Below are positions 31,704 to 42,564 of a stretch of 64,000 nt of DNA, in pieces. The DNA comes from Daphnia carinata. Its lineage: Eukaryota > Arthropoda > Branchiopoda > Diplostraca > Daphniidae. The notes below the pieces were generated by a model. That model saw nothing but the letters and a program-made list of their open reading frames with translations, was not told where the DNA came from and did no database searches. How positions within the stretch are numbered: the first letter of the stretch is position 1; every line of letters begins with the position of its first letter. The stretch is taken from assembly GCF_022539665.2 (NCBI RefSeq), contig NC_081337.1, forward strand, positions 1,960,679 through 2,024,678, written 5' to 3'. Made by a program: the position numbers and the translations under genes.

Positions 31704-33090
31704 TTAGACATTGGACATTTTTTCTTTTGCTTGCTCAGCTGCTTTTCTCGACAGACGGGCTGGTTTTTCAGATCCACCATGGATGGCACCTGTATCTTCT
31801 GGTTCAGACAACTGGATCGGATGTAATTTAGATATAGGGCGGTTGGTTTTTCCTTTAGCTGTACGGACCTCAGCGGCTCGTACTTCGTTGTCCTTTCCTC
31901 TGTTGAGTGTTTCCACTACCACAAGTTTCCACTTCTTCCTTGGTCCTTCGTCTTGAATGAGTACAACGTCCTTTTCTTTAACCACCGTTGGCTGCGTTTT
32001 GTGTGTAGCTAGATGATATTCACGTAGTGCGGGAATGTAATTTGCCATAAATTGCTTTTGAAAGTTGTGCAGCAATTTTTGATGTTTGACGATCTACTTT
32101 TTGATGTCTGAAGGTTCCTCTTTGAATGAGGGGTCTAATATTTCCTCCGCCATTTCGCTGTTGAATGGAAGGCTGACTATACGTCGTCCATACATTAAGT
32201 GTGCTGGGCTGAGTGTCTCCCCGTCTTGTAGGTCTGATGATGGTTCCTCCAGTGGTCTATCGTTGATGACTGCTTCAGCGTCCGCTACGATGGCTCTAAA
32301 TTCACTCATTGTCGGTTTTGAACGTCCAATAATTTTTTCCAGAGTTCTTTTTGTTACACCCACCAGCCGTTCCCAAAATCCACCGTACCATGGAGCTCTT
32401 TTTGGGATAAATCGCCACTCGATTTGAATATCTGATAGATGTCGGATGAGTCCAGGATTGGTGAAGATTTTTCTAAAGGCTTTTGCCGCGCATTCAAAAG
32501 TTGTTGCGTTATCCGACATGATAACAGATGGTATCGAATGATGTGTAGTGAAGCAGCGAAAAGCTTCAATAAATGCCTTTGTAGTTAATTCTTCCACGAC
32601 TTCTAGATGAATTGCCGTTGAGGTCGCACACGTGAAAAGTAGAATGTAAACATTTTGATCTTGTTTTGGAGCTTCGTTTGGTCCTCTTATGACGTATGCG
32701 CCAGTGTAGTCCACCCCTGTGACCGTAAATGGCAAAGCATTGGTCACTCTTTCCGGTGGTAGTGGTGCTTCGTTCGGGGTTGCATGCGGAGGTCCATTCA
32801 CGCGGCGGCAAGTGACACACGAATGTAAGATGTTCTTGACTACTTGACGGATGCGTGGAATCCAAAATCTTTGCCTTACAGCTGACACTGTGTGCTTCAC
32901 GCCACTGTGCATAACTTGCTCATGAACTGCCTGCACTATTAACTTGGCCACGTTTGATTTTGTGGGTAGTAACACTGGATGTTTAGCTGTGGCACTGATG
33001 GACGCATTCCCCAACCGTCCATTGCAATGGATGAGTTCGTCCTTTCCGATGAATAAGTCAAGCTGGGAGACCAATGCTGGACGCCTGCCC
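31704..33090 (-). pseudogene. BEL integrase and C-terminus (element C)
   Basis: Frame from about 33090 down to 32094, then a stop and the same frame continuing to 31704. It contains the IHCNGRLGNA linker, an H-H-C-C zinc domain ending CVTCRR, and a core with Asp in GVDYTGA, Asp in MSDNATTF and Glu in GFWERL. The last 120 residues hold the BEL C-terminal domain (VVKEKDVVLIQDEGPRKKWK). Only the single stop at 32094 (TAG-type, in a Lys-rich spot) interrupts it. Confidence 0.87.
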
Positions 33091-34864
33091 TTGAGTTTTT
33101 TTTTAGATATTCAAGTTCGTCACCACAATGTTGAATTTGAGCAGAATTAATCCATAACATCTCCGCTTCGCGTAACTCTGTGACGTGAATAAATCCCCGT
33201 CGCCAACTTTTCTTAGATTTATCCTTCTTTTTAATGTTTTCCACAAATCGTCTGACAATGGCTGTCACTCTTATCAAAGAGGACCACTTGTATCGAGATA
33301 TATCGAACACTGATGAAATGCCTCCACCTTTTTGTGATTCAACGTGATTCAGGGATGGCTCTATGTTTACACTAGCCATATGGATTAAGGAAGTTGATTC
33401 TTGTATCATGTTCCACTCTGGCCAACTTTTGCTGTTGGGAAGCCAAGTCGGTCCTCTAAACCAATAGCTTGATGAAAATTGTCGATAGGTTATTCCTCGG
33501 GTGAGAAGATCCGCCGGATTCTGATGCGTTGGGCAATACCGCCAACTAGCTTCATGTTCCTTATTAAAATCACACATCGTTTTCACACGGTTGCCGACGA
33601 ATTGAGATTTCTTTGTGTTTGCTTGGGTCAACCAATAGAGAACGATTTGACTATCCGACCACAGGATGCATTTTGGCTTGTAGTGTAGGGGCGCAAAAGA
33701 TTTCAGAATGGTCTTGGCTATTCGAATACCAACGATAGCTGCCATTAGTTCTAGTTGAGGCAGTGTGAGCATCTTGTTATCACCTCGAAGCGGGGCTACT
33801 CTTGATTTTGACATGAGGAACGTTCCCGTACTATCATTTGCTAGATAAGCTACTGCTCCATAAGCATACTGGCTTGCATCCACGAATACATGTAGTATTT
33901 CACATTCGAGTTTCGACTCAAAGTACTGCCTTGGAAGTTCGATTTTTGATTTTTCAATCGCTTGAACAATGCCAATTCAGCGGTCCTGTAGATCGATGGG
34001 CAGTGGATCGTCCCATTGCAGTTTTAGTTTCCAAACGTCTTGAATTAAGATTTTTGCCGGAATGGTGAGAGGCGAGAGGAATCCTAAAGGATCGTATACA
34101 GTTGAAATTCCCCTGAGTACATTTCTCTTTGTTATCACTGTCAGAGAAAACGACGAGGTTTTCAATTCAGGTAGAGCTATGACATCTCTCGCACGAGACC
34201 ACTGTAGTCCAAGAATTTTGTTCTGTGCTGATCCATCGTTCACTCCATCGGAAGCACTACACGAGTTGAGGTGTTGATTATTGGAACTCCACGATTTTAG
34301 CTTGAGACCAGACTTTTGGAATATAAAGTTTGCTTCTTTATAGTACGTTAGTGCTTCTTCGGTGGTGTTACATCCAGCCAAGAGATTGTCCACGTATATG
34401 TTGACGTCCATATCTTTTGCCACTTCGCTTGTTTCACATGATAGATGATTTTTTATGACTGATAAGAGGATGAAAGATGAACTGTTTGCGCCAAAGGGAA
34501 TGACTTTAAAACGGTAAACTTCCATATCCGATTCCGCATCCTTGACATTCTTGATCCAAAAAAATCGCACGAAATCGCGGTCCTCTTCATGAAGTTGGAC
34601 TTGGTGATAAGCCTTTTCGATGTCCGCTGTTATAGCGATCATATGAGCGCGAAAACGAATTAGAATCTCTACCATGTTGTTTTGCAAGGATGGTCCTGTC
34701 TCCAAGCAATCGTTGAGACTCACACCTCCCTTACTTTTGCATGAGCAATTATACACGATGCGTAGTGGAGTTGTACTTGATTCCTTGAAGACTCCATGAT
34801 GCGGAACATAGTGACCCCTTCGTTGATTTTGCTCTTCGATTGGTATTTTTTTAAATGAACCCAC
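33090..34864 (-). pseudogene. BEL reverse transcriptase and RNase H (element C)
   Basis: One frame, broken by a TGA at 33977-33979. RT has YVPHHGVF, LRIVYNCSCKSKGG, an Asp in TADIEKAYHQV, GANSSSF and active site IYVDNLLAG, then VYDPLGFLSP. RNase H has VDASQYAYGAV, a Glu in LPQLELMAA, WSDSQIVLYW and an Asp in HQNPADLLTRG. The 5' boundary is a frameshift in a T7 run (34845-34860) and the 3' boundary a frameshift in a T9-10 run near 33100. YVDN instead of YVDD at the active site is shared with element E. Confidence 0.87.
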
Positions 34865-36125
34865 TGTTCAGTTGTTCTTGGATGACGCGATTATATGCTT
34901 GAAAATGGGACGTGTTCTTAGCTAAGCGTCGAATCATATGACGAGTTTGCTGACGGCACATATGCCAGTTTGTCCCTAAAGGCGGATGCTGATTTTTCCA
35001 TGGAAGTCTGGCGATGTATCTTCCATTTCGAAGTTCGATACAATTGGTTCTGTAAGCCATAGTTGCGTCTTCTATTTCCGATTCTGGAGAAATACCTAGC
35101 GATTCCAGGTCCCAAAATCTTGCCATTTCGAATTGCTCTTCCACGGATACATGAAACGCTGCGGTGTCATGTTGAGTCCATTCTGAAGTTGGTTGCATAC
35201 ATCCTGAGATGATGTACCCGAATCTTGAGCTTATAGCTGTTGGTCCTGGGCCACGAACGATATGGTCACCTACAATGTCCCAATAGTAATTCGCTCCTAA
35301 CAAAATGTCAATGTCAAATGACGAGCTGCCGATATTGGGGTGTGCTAGTGGCAAGTTTTTGAGATGGGGAAGCTTACACACTACACTACGATAAGAATCT
35401 TCAAGTGGGTTCACAATGTGGTCCACCACCACGACTTGATTGTTCATCATGGATTCTCTTCGGTCAATGAATGACAACTGACTCACATCGCATAGTTGAG
35501 CACTTTGCGTTGACGCAGCGAAACCCACTATCAGTAGACTTTCTCGATAAAGTGGTTGAAGATGTAAATTTCTTGCGAGCTTTGTCGTGATAAACGATCT
35601 CTGTGCACCTTTATCTATTAGTACGTTGGCTTGACGTTTAATTCCTTTGAAGTGCACTGTTACTATGGCAGTTTCTAAAAACACGAAGGTTGTTGCACTG
35701 TCCTTTGTAAGTTCAAATGACACTGTTTTTGATACAGACGCATTGGTGACAGCAGCCTGAGTGGAAACATTGTTCGAATTTGTCTGGGAATGTACCGGAG
35801 TATTATGGTCTTGTTGGTTTCGACTGGCATAATGGAGACTAGTATGATGGCTTCTTTTGCATGTGCGATATCGTTTCTTGGATGGACAGTCTGCACTTGA
35901 CGAGTGATTTGAGCTTAGACAGTTAAAACATAACCGCTTTACTTTGGCAATTGTGAAACGTTCTTCCACAGTAGGAGCAATAGTACATTCAGTGGAGTAG
36001 TGGTTTCCTAAGCAGAACGCACACGAACGCTTGTTGACTTCTGGTGCTGATGGACGAGTCCCAGTAAACATTACTCCCGCTTGTTTACATGGTTGCTGAT
36101 TGCGTTTGTTGTTGAACGATCTTCC
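34851..36125 (-). pseudogene. BEL nucleocapsid and protease (element C)
   Basis: The frame continues gag after a shift near 36120. Three Cys/His clusters follow each other: CAFCLGNHYSTEC, CFNCLSSNHSSSADC and RTCKRSHHTSLH, the usual BEL nucleocapsid set. The aspartic protease follows, but its motif reads LIDKGAQRSFI. A Lys replaces the Ser/Thr of the D-S/T-G active site, which should inactivate it unless the change is recent decay. After it come the linker motifs FGYIISGC and the start of the RT region. Confidence 0.85.
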
Positions 36126-37045
36126 AAGATTACAATTTCCCTTTTTAGTGCTACTCGCAGGTCGTCTAATGTCCATTCGATGGCACCGTGCTGCCTAGTT
36201 AAGTTTCGACGAACTTCAGCTGAGAGCTTGTCGAGAAGAATGCATACGAGTAAATCTTCATAAGTGTCAATTCCTTTTCCCAAAGCTTCCAATCCACGGA
36301 TGTTGGACTCCAGATTGTCGGCAAAGGCACGTAAGCTATTGCGATCGTGAGCGGGCTTTGCTAAAGCCACTAAAGCTCTCATGTGTGCCATTATGATTTT
36401 GTGTGGTTGACCATAACGTTGTTTAAGAAGATCGACCGCCTTGGGATAATTGAAGTTGGTAGGCGTGAGACCCGCTAAAAGAGCCTTAGCCTCGCCCATG
36501 AGCCGCGAATTGAGAAAGTTAAACTTCGTAGCATCAGAATATTTTGTCTTTGCATCAACTTCCACTTCAAAAACATCCCAAAACGAACGCCACAATAGAA
36601 TGTTACCATCGAAGTAAGGCAAGTCAAACTTTGGCAAATTGGACGAATCGCTGATAGCTATGAAGGGAGGGGCCTGCGCTACGGGGTTCTCGACTGTTGC
36701 TGCTGCGGCCATGGCTGCTTGCTCGTTGCTAATTTCTTGCTTTAGTTTCATGAGGACGAATTCCGCTGCATCTCTGGCATCATAGGTAATAGAATTCGCC
36801 GTACTTGATGCATTAATCTCAGTTTCCAGATCGTTCTCGTCGATGACGTCTTGAATTTCGTTGTCGAGGTTTTCGATGATTTTTATTTTGTTGTGTAAGT
36901 CCAATAGTTTCTTCTCCAGTTCATGAACCTTTTGATCTTTGTCCATGGTCTGATCGTCGATGATCGATTGGATTTTAGGGATGAGTCTCGTGACGGCACC
37001 ACGATTACCCGCCCTTTTGCTACCGAGAGCGTTTAGAGACGCCAT
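36071..37045 (-). CDS. BEL gag N-terminal and capsid part (element C)
   Basis: 324 codons from the ATG at 37045. Residues about 35-95 are Glu/Lys/Asp-rich helical. The capsid-like DUF1759-type domain begins LPKFDLPYFDGNILLWRSFW and spans roughly residues 135-300. The frame is lost after the ILEDRS stretch near 36120, where the zinc-knuckle part continues in another frame. In intact BEL elements these are one polyprotein, so this is a mutation rather than an ORF boundary. Confidence 0.85.
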   Translation of the reverse strand: MASLNALGSKRAGNRGAVTRLIPKIQSIIDDQTMDKDQKVHELEKKLLDLHNKIKIIENLDNEIQDVIDENDLETEINASSTANSITYDARDAAEFVLMKLKQEISNEQAAMAAAATVENPVAQAPPFIAISDSSNLPKFDLPYFDGNILLWRSFWDVFEVEVDAKTKYSDATKFNFLNSRLMGEAKALLAGLTPTNFNYPKAVDLLKQRYGQPHKIIMAHMRALVALAKPAHDRNSLRAFADNLESNIRGLEALGKGIDTYEDLLVCILLDKLSAEVRRNLTRQHGAIEWTLDDLRVALKREIVILEDRSTTNAISNHVNKRE

Positions 37046-37060
37046 TGTTCACTTGGCGAA

Positions 37061-37078
37061 ATCCTGGTTACGGCACCA
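37061..37078 (-). promoter_or_regulatory. Primer binding site of BEL element C
   Basis: The minus strand reads TGGTGCCGTAACCAGGAT five bases after the LTR end. It shares TGGTGCCG with element E. Confidence 0.8.
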
Positions 37079-37083
37079 AATTG

Positions 37084-37473
37084 TGTCGAGAATCTCTCAC
37101 AGAAATCCCTGGAAGATGGGGATGGTGAAAGATTGACACTATGTTTTCGAGTTAAAGGAGAGGTAGGGTTTTCACTTTCTACGTTGTGTATTTGAATTTT
37201 GGCTTAAGATTGCCATGAGAGAATTGTGCTGGGTGACGCAACACTTGAACAGAGAGAGGTTTTTAGTGAGACTGACTTGGGTGGTCACATGAGAGCCTGA
37301 AGTAAATTAGCGAAAACAAAAGACATACGACAAACAAAAGAAAGGCGAAAAGTAGCGTGGTTTTAGGGTGGAGAAGAAGGGGTAGGCGCGAAGATGCTCA
37401 AGAGGGGGAAACTGAAGCTGGGGAGAAAAAAAACCCTTGGGGAAAGTGGAGGAAATTTGGAAAATTTCCGACA
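37084..37473 (-). mobile_element. 5' LTR of BEL element C
   Basis: 390 bp with inverted ends TGTCG...CGACA. A long run of it is copied at 17633-17980. It borders the primer site on its inner side and the minisatellite on its outer side. Confidence 0.9.
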
Positions 37474-37798
37474 ATACTGTTAAAGAATCAGTTTCATGAT
37501 CTACATTCAAACAGTATCAAATATACGTGTATTCAATGTTAATATAGTGTGATACATTTAGTTTCAATATCTACATTCAAACAGCATCAAATATACGTGT
37601 ATTCAATGTGAATATAGTGTGATAGAATCAGTTTCAATGATCTACATTCAAACAGTATCAAATATACGTGTATTCAATGTGAATATAGTGTTATAGAATC
37701 ACTTTTATGATCTACATTCAAACAGTATCAAATATACGCGTATTCAATTTGAATATAGTGTTATAGAATCAGTTTCATGATCTACATTCAAACAGTAT
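37474..37798 (+). repeat. 70-bp minisatellite, block 5 (about 4.5 copies)
   Basis: Near-identical to block 3; it differs by single-base changes such as ATACT for ATAGT at its left edge and one extra A near 37635. Confidence 0.95.
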
Positions 37799-38001
37799 TG
37801 TAACAAGCCTAAAGGCTAACCAAAAGAGCCACACCTATTATATCCCCCAAGCGTTTCACAAGTGAAAGTGAACGTATCTCCTCCCTCTTCACCTTCAATA
37901 TTTGTGTTCTGTAGTAGTATAAATACTGCATATCTTATAGCTTGTATTTTGAAGTTGTTTCAGCAACTCACTGCAAATACACGGGATCTGGAAACTTTAC
38001 A
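37799..38001 (+). mobile_element. 5' LTR of gypsy copy B
   Basis: 203 bp, TGTAACAAG...TTTACA, TATA box at 37918-37925. It is followed by AT and the primer site TGGAGGTCCCAACGAGA (38004-38020). Confidence 0.85.
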
Positions 38002-38003
38002 AT

Positions 38004-38020
38004 TGGAGGTCCCAACGAGA
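38004..38020 (+). promoter_or_regulatory. Primer binding site of gypsy copy B
   Basis: Identical to the site in copy A; it starts 2 nt after the LTR. Confidence 0.75.
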
Positions 38021-40281
38021 CTTAAAAAACTTGTTGTCCAGTAAAAAGTTTCTTACCCGTAACTTATTTTAGTGACTACTCTACTCTACCAGGCCAAGGA
38101 ACACCATCAAAAGATAAGCGAATGCCGCTTGATCATATCGTACCAGAGACTACTCGTAAAGAGAATACTTTGTACCCAAACGTTGTCGACGAATTATCCC
38201 CACCTTTGTACCCCGTACTCCCTAAATCAGACACAACCAGCCAAAATCCCAACCGTCTCCGAGAAATTTTTTTGAACCACTGGAAAACTCTTGTGGACTT
38301 AGAATTTGAACAAGAGTCAGAACAAAACAAAACAAAACCATCAGACCATTACGACAAAAGCACATATACAACAAATAGAATCTAAGAAACAAGAAGTTAG
38401 CAAAGAGACACACAACGCATTACAATTATAATTCATGTTCATTGTTAGAACAAACGTTGCAAGCACCAAGTGGTATAACAGCAGAAACTATTAAAAATAC
38501 CTCAAAGACATTTAAAAATCACGTATAATCCCTCGGTGGCAACACTGAAAACCTTGACAGTATATTGCAACAGATTAGCATTTTTCGTGGTAAAGAAAAA
38601 GAATTCCTATTCGGTACAATCAGAGTCCTAAAAAAACATACCGTTTCTTAATTTGAAGATCACACATTTTTTCATGTTTACAGATGAAGAATTCTTTGAC
38701 TGCAATTTTCACAGGCACACCCCATTTGCAATTTTCGAAGTTAAGAGCTGCGTTTTGAACCAGGTGACTACAGTTTTCTTTGACGTCGTGCTCGCCTAAA
38801 ATGACGCCTAAAGCTAAGCTAATTTAAACCACAACTAAAATACAACAAATGTGAAGCTCACATGCGCAAAGCACTCAACCAGTCTCATATGTCATGAAGC
38901 TTTCAGTGCTTATTTGTCAACAAGTAGCTCATTGAAATATGCAAATCATACCATTCACCAAGTACTACTTTCAACCAACAGCATTCAGTTTTCTAACATC
39001 TACCGGATGAAAGGGCTCTGCGTTGATCATTCAGTTCTAATTTAACATGCGTTGTTATATTTCTTTCACTCCTTGGCTGTTGTTAAAATTAAAAGAAGAC
39101 GGTGGCTTAATCTGAACGCTGAATGGTGAAACACTGAGTGGTGAACTGGTGTAGCATATATTTGAGTTGCATTGTGCAAAATTCAAAAGCAGCAGTTTCA
39201 TTCGCAACTTTGAAAGTGAAAAGCTGCGCGAGGATCGACTGCTGATCAACCAAAAGAAATGTTACAGGTTCGAAGCACACAACAAATCACACTTGACTTA
39301 AAGCTTGCAATATTTATTATTGAACAGGTTCCTTATTGAATGATAATTCTAAAAAAAAATTTAGAATTTTTTTTTTAACTTAACGAGCTGCATCTCCAGT
39401 TCCGCTCCATTTTAACAATGATGTTATAGTTCAATAACAGGCCAATGCCTGTATTTGGGAATTATGAAATATGCAAATTCAGTTACAACTTCATATCAAC
39501 AAGTCTCACATTATGTTTATGTGCTCGCCAAAAATTTTACAATCACACTTTATTTTCAATTACAAGACAGAAACATTAAATCTTCTGGAACTATTATGCA
39601 TTCTAGAGAAACGATATCTTAAGTCTGAGGTGCATATGAGCAGTCAACGAGTTTAACATGCAGCTGCAAGCTCTTGAATGTCATATCTTTCAACAATCGA
39701 GCAAGTAACAACATCCAGTATTCTTAGTTAATTTTTGATTATTGCAGTAATGTTTCAGATAACGTTTACGCTCCTCACTAAAATTGGCAATTGACAGTGG
39801 ATTCCGGAAATTGGTCATATATGAAAAGGAGAATTCATTCAATGAGTACGATTTCTAGCCAGAAACGTTTGCAATTTCATTAGCGTAATGCTAAATCAAC
39901 GCTGTTATACAACTGACGAATGAACGTTTGTATTCCGATTCATTCGTGACCCATCATCAGATAGCAATGGAAAGGTTGTGTAAGGATTGATAACACAAAA
40001 ATAGCAAAAAAAAAACAACTGGCACTAGCGATAGGCTTAACATTTTGCTTACCCCTTTTTCGTCCCTCCTACCATTGATCGAATAGGAATAGCTTGACAT
40101 TGAAATACCTGGAGTAGGGTTCAACAACCTGAAACACATTTCCAACCGCCACCGGCAAGTGCTTAAACATTTTTTCTTTCGAAGTTAAACGAACTGGAGT
40201 AAAATTGCATGCAGGATAAAAACGCAGATAGACGGAAAATCGCGTCTGAATTGTGTCTCAAAAAAAAAATTTTAATCGAGG
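38021..40281 (+). pseudogene. Leader of copy B with decayed gag N-terminus
   Basis: A frame of 88 codons at 38122-38385, opening PLDHIVPETTRKENTLYPN, is the clearest remnant of the gag N-terminus. After it the frame is lost. The AT-rich insert of copy A is also present here (about 38640-39960). From 39960 to 40400 the sequence differs strongly from copy A and ends in a run of 13 G near 40300. Confidence 0.5.
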
Positions 40282-42564
40282 GTGGAAGTGGGGGGGGGGG
40301 GGCTTGCCTACAGGCCGAGAGAAAACGAAGTGCAGACACTTAATACTAGACTTCACCTATTATCGTCCTGGGACGGGCCGCCATATACTAGTTCATCTGA
40401 CTTAAACTACGAGTTACAAAGCATACGAAAACAGCTAGATAGCAACAAGAAAAAGGCAAAAAGTTCCAAATACACCCTAAGTAGTTCCCTTGAGCAACAC
40501 CAAGAAAGTAACGAAGCACTCAAAAACGCCCTTGAAAAGTCTGCCAATCCATCAGCGAATTAGAAACCAGCCTCGAAACTGCCACAGCAACAGAGAACCA
40601 ATTGCAAAACCTTTTACGAAAAAAGGACGAAAACAATATAGCTGTTGAGAGAGAAGGGCAAGAAATAATTAGCAAACTTCAAGGTGAAAGAAAACAACTG
40701 GTTACGAGGTTAGAAGACGCCGAACAACGGATAAAAGCAGCTTTAGAAGCAAACAAACAACTTCAGACAGAAACAAAAGAAACAAAAGAGATCCTTGAAA
40801 AAACCTTAGCAGAAAAAGCAGCTTTACGAAGAAGTCTGATAGATAGTACTACAAAGAATAAAAATCTCGAAACGGAATTACAAAAGACCAACCGAGAAGA
40901 AAAAATTTGGTATCTGCAGAATAGAATAGAAGAATATAGAAAGCAACAGGTAACATTCGCCGAAACCGAAGACTTAGAGGTCTCCAACGAACCAGGAGAA
41001 ATAACGAAACTAGTGAGTGAGATAAACGACCTGACCTCAATAACAGAAAGAAGACAAATCCCTTCACTTCGAACTAGAATCAGAACAAGTCGAAAAGTTA
41101 CAACAACTTAACGACGATCTAAAAAACCAAATCAAAATCCAAAACGATAACCTCCTTCAACTAAAACAAAAGTATCAGACTCTCAAAGAAAAAGTCAAAA
41201 TGGGACTTTCACACAAAGAAACTTCGAGAATTGACCGCGACACGACGGATAGCGATGGCATCGATACATCCACAACCCAACCGATTGTGAAAGCATTAGG
41301 AGAATTATTTTCGAGAGAAGACAAAAAGTCAACTCCAATTTTCAAAGGGAAAAGTACTGATAAATTAATAACAGAATGGCTAAAGGACGCAGAACATGTA
41401 GCACGCAACAACGACTGGGACGAAAACCAAAAAATAAGATTCTTCTCCGACAGACTAAAAAGTGATGCCCTAGAATTGCATGGAAACTACGTAGAAGAGC
41501 AAGGTGATGAGTTAAGTTATGGCAAGTGGAAAACCGCCATCATTGCAAGATTCCAGGATGCATACGACTTAGCAGCACAAAGAAAAAAGTTATCGACACT
41601 AAAACAAAAACCCGAAGAAAAATGCAAAGCCTTTATCTCAGGAATCAACAGTCTCTACGAGTCCATTGAAGGCAAGGAAGAAAAATCAGACCAAAACCAA
41701 ACCATCGTCGAAGGACGACTCATCAACACAGTCAAGAGGATGAGAGATCATACCAAAATCAAAATTTTGATGCAAGGCATGCTACCAAAATTCCGAGCTG
41801 AACTCTATTTTAGAATGTCCGAAGACCCTGAAGATTTTGACCAGCTATGTAAACAACTAATCATATCCGAAGGCATCCTATATAGCAAGGAGACTGCAGA
41901 AGACAAAGAAATAAATGCGGTAATCGCCGGGATAACGCATCACGAGAAACAACAAGACAACGAACTTGCACAACAATAGACAGAAATTGAATTCTTAAAA
42001 CAAAAAATTCGGGAACTGGAAAACACTAATAAGAATCGTGAATTGTCACAGGATACCGATATAACCATAGCAGCAGCAGATCGATACGAACCAAGATCTC
42101 CACGATCAAGTGATCGATACTCCAGATCCCAGAATTCGCGAGTTCGATTCAACGAGAGACCGAATAGCAGAGGTCCAAGTAGTGACCGAAACTTCAATCG
42201 TAGTAGAGAGAACAGCCCATACCACAACACCTATTCTTCACCACGAAGAGAAGTTACCTCTCCGGGGTATAGGCAACCCAATTACCCTTCCTATCAACAA
42301 ACGCAGAGACCCCCGTACAGCAACGGGCAGATACATTACAATCAACCAAACTTTCAACCACACAACAATCAACAAGTGTATCATCAAAACTTGGGTTATC
42401 CTCAACAATACCCACAGCAACGACAAAACCAACCAAACACCCCCGCCACCTTTGGGAATAAGATTATTATCTGTTACAAGTGCAATAAAAGAGGACACAT
42501 TGCACGAGAATGTTGGACAGATATGGCACGTATCAACAATTCGAACCGCCGTCTAATGCAATAA
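40282..42564 (+). pseudogene. Gypsy gag, copy B
   Basis: The same protein as in copy A: coiled coil (40400-41190), capsid region (from about 41290), Arg/Ser/Pro-rich stretch and zinc knuckle CYKCNKRGHIAREC near 42478-42520. Breaks: frame changes near 40560 and 41050-41200 and a TAG at 41977-41979 where copy A has Lys. The frame ends at 42564, overlapping the protease frame as in copy A. Confidence 0.85.

Larger units (their letters stand above)
31294..37473 (-). mobile_element. BEL/Pao LTR retrotransposon C (degenerate)
   Basis: Minus-strand element with both LTRs, primer site, gag, protease, RT, RNase H and integrase. The left flank is ATAGT (31289-31293). The right flank is ATACT (37474-37478), but the duplicated copy of this flank at 17981 reads ATAGT, so the original was a 5-bp target duplication ATAGT within the 70-bp monomer. 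Pol has two in-frame stops and three frameshifts, two of them in T/A runs. Confidence 0.92.
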
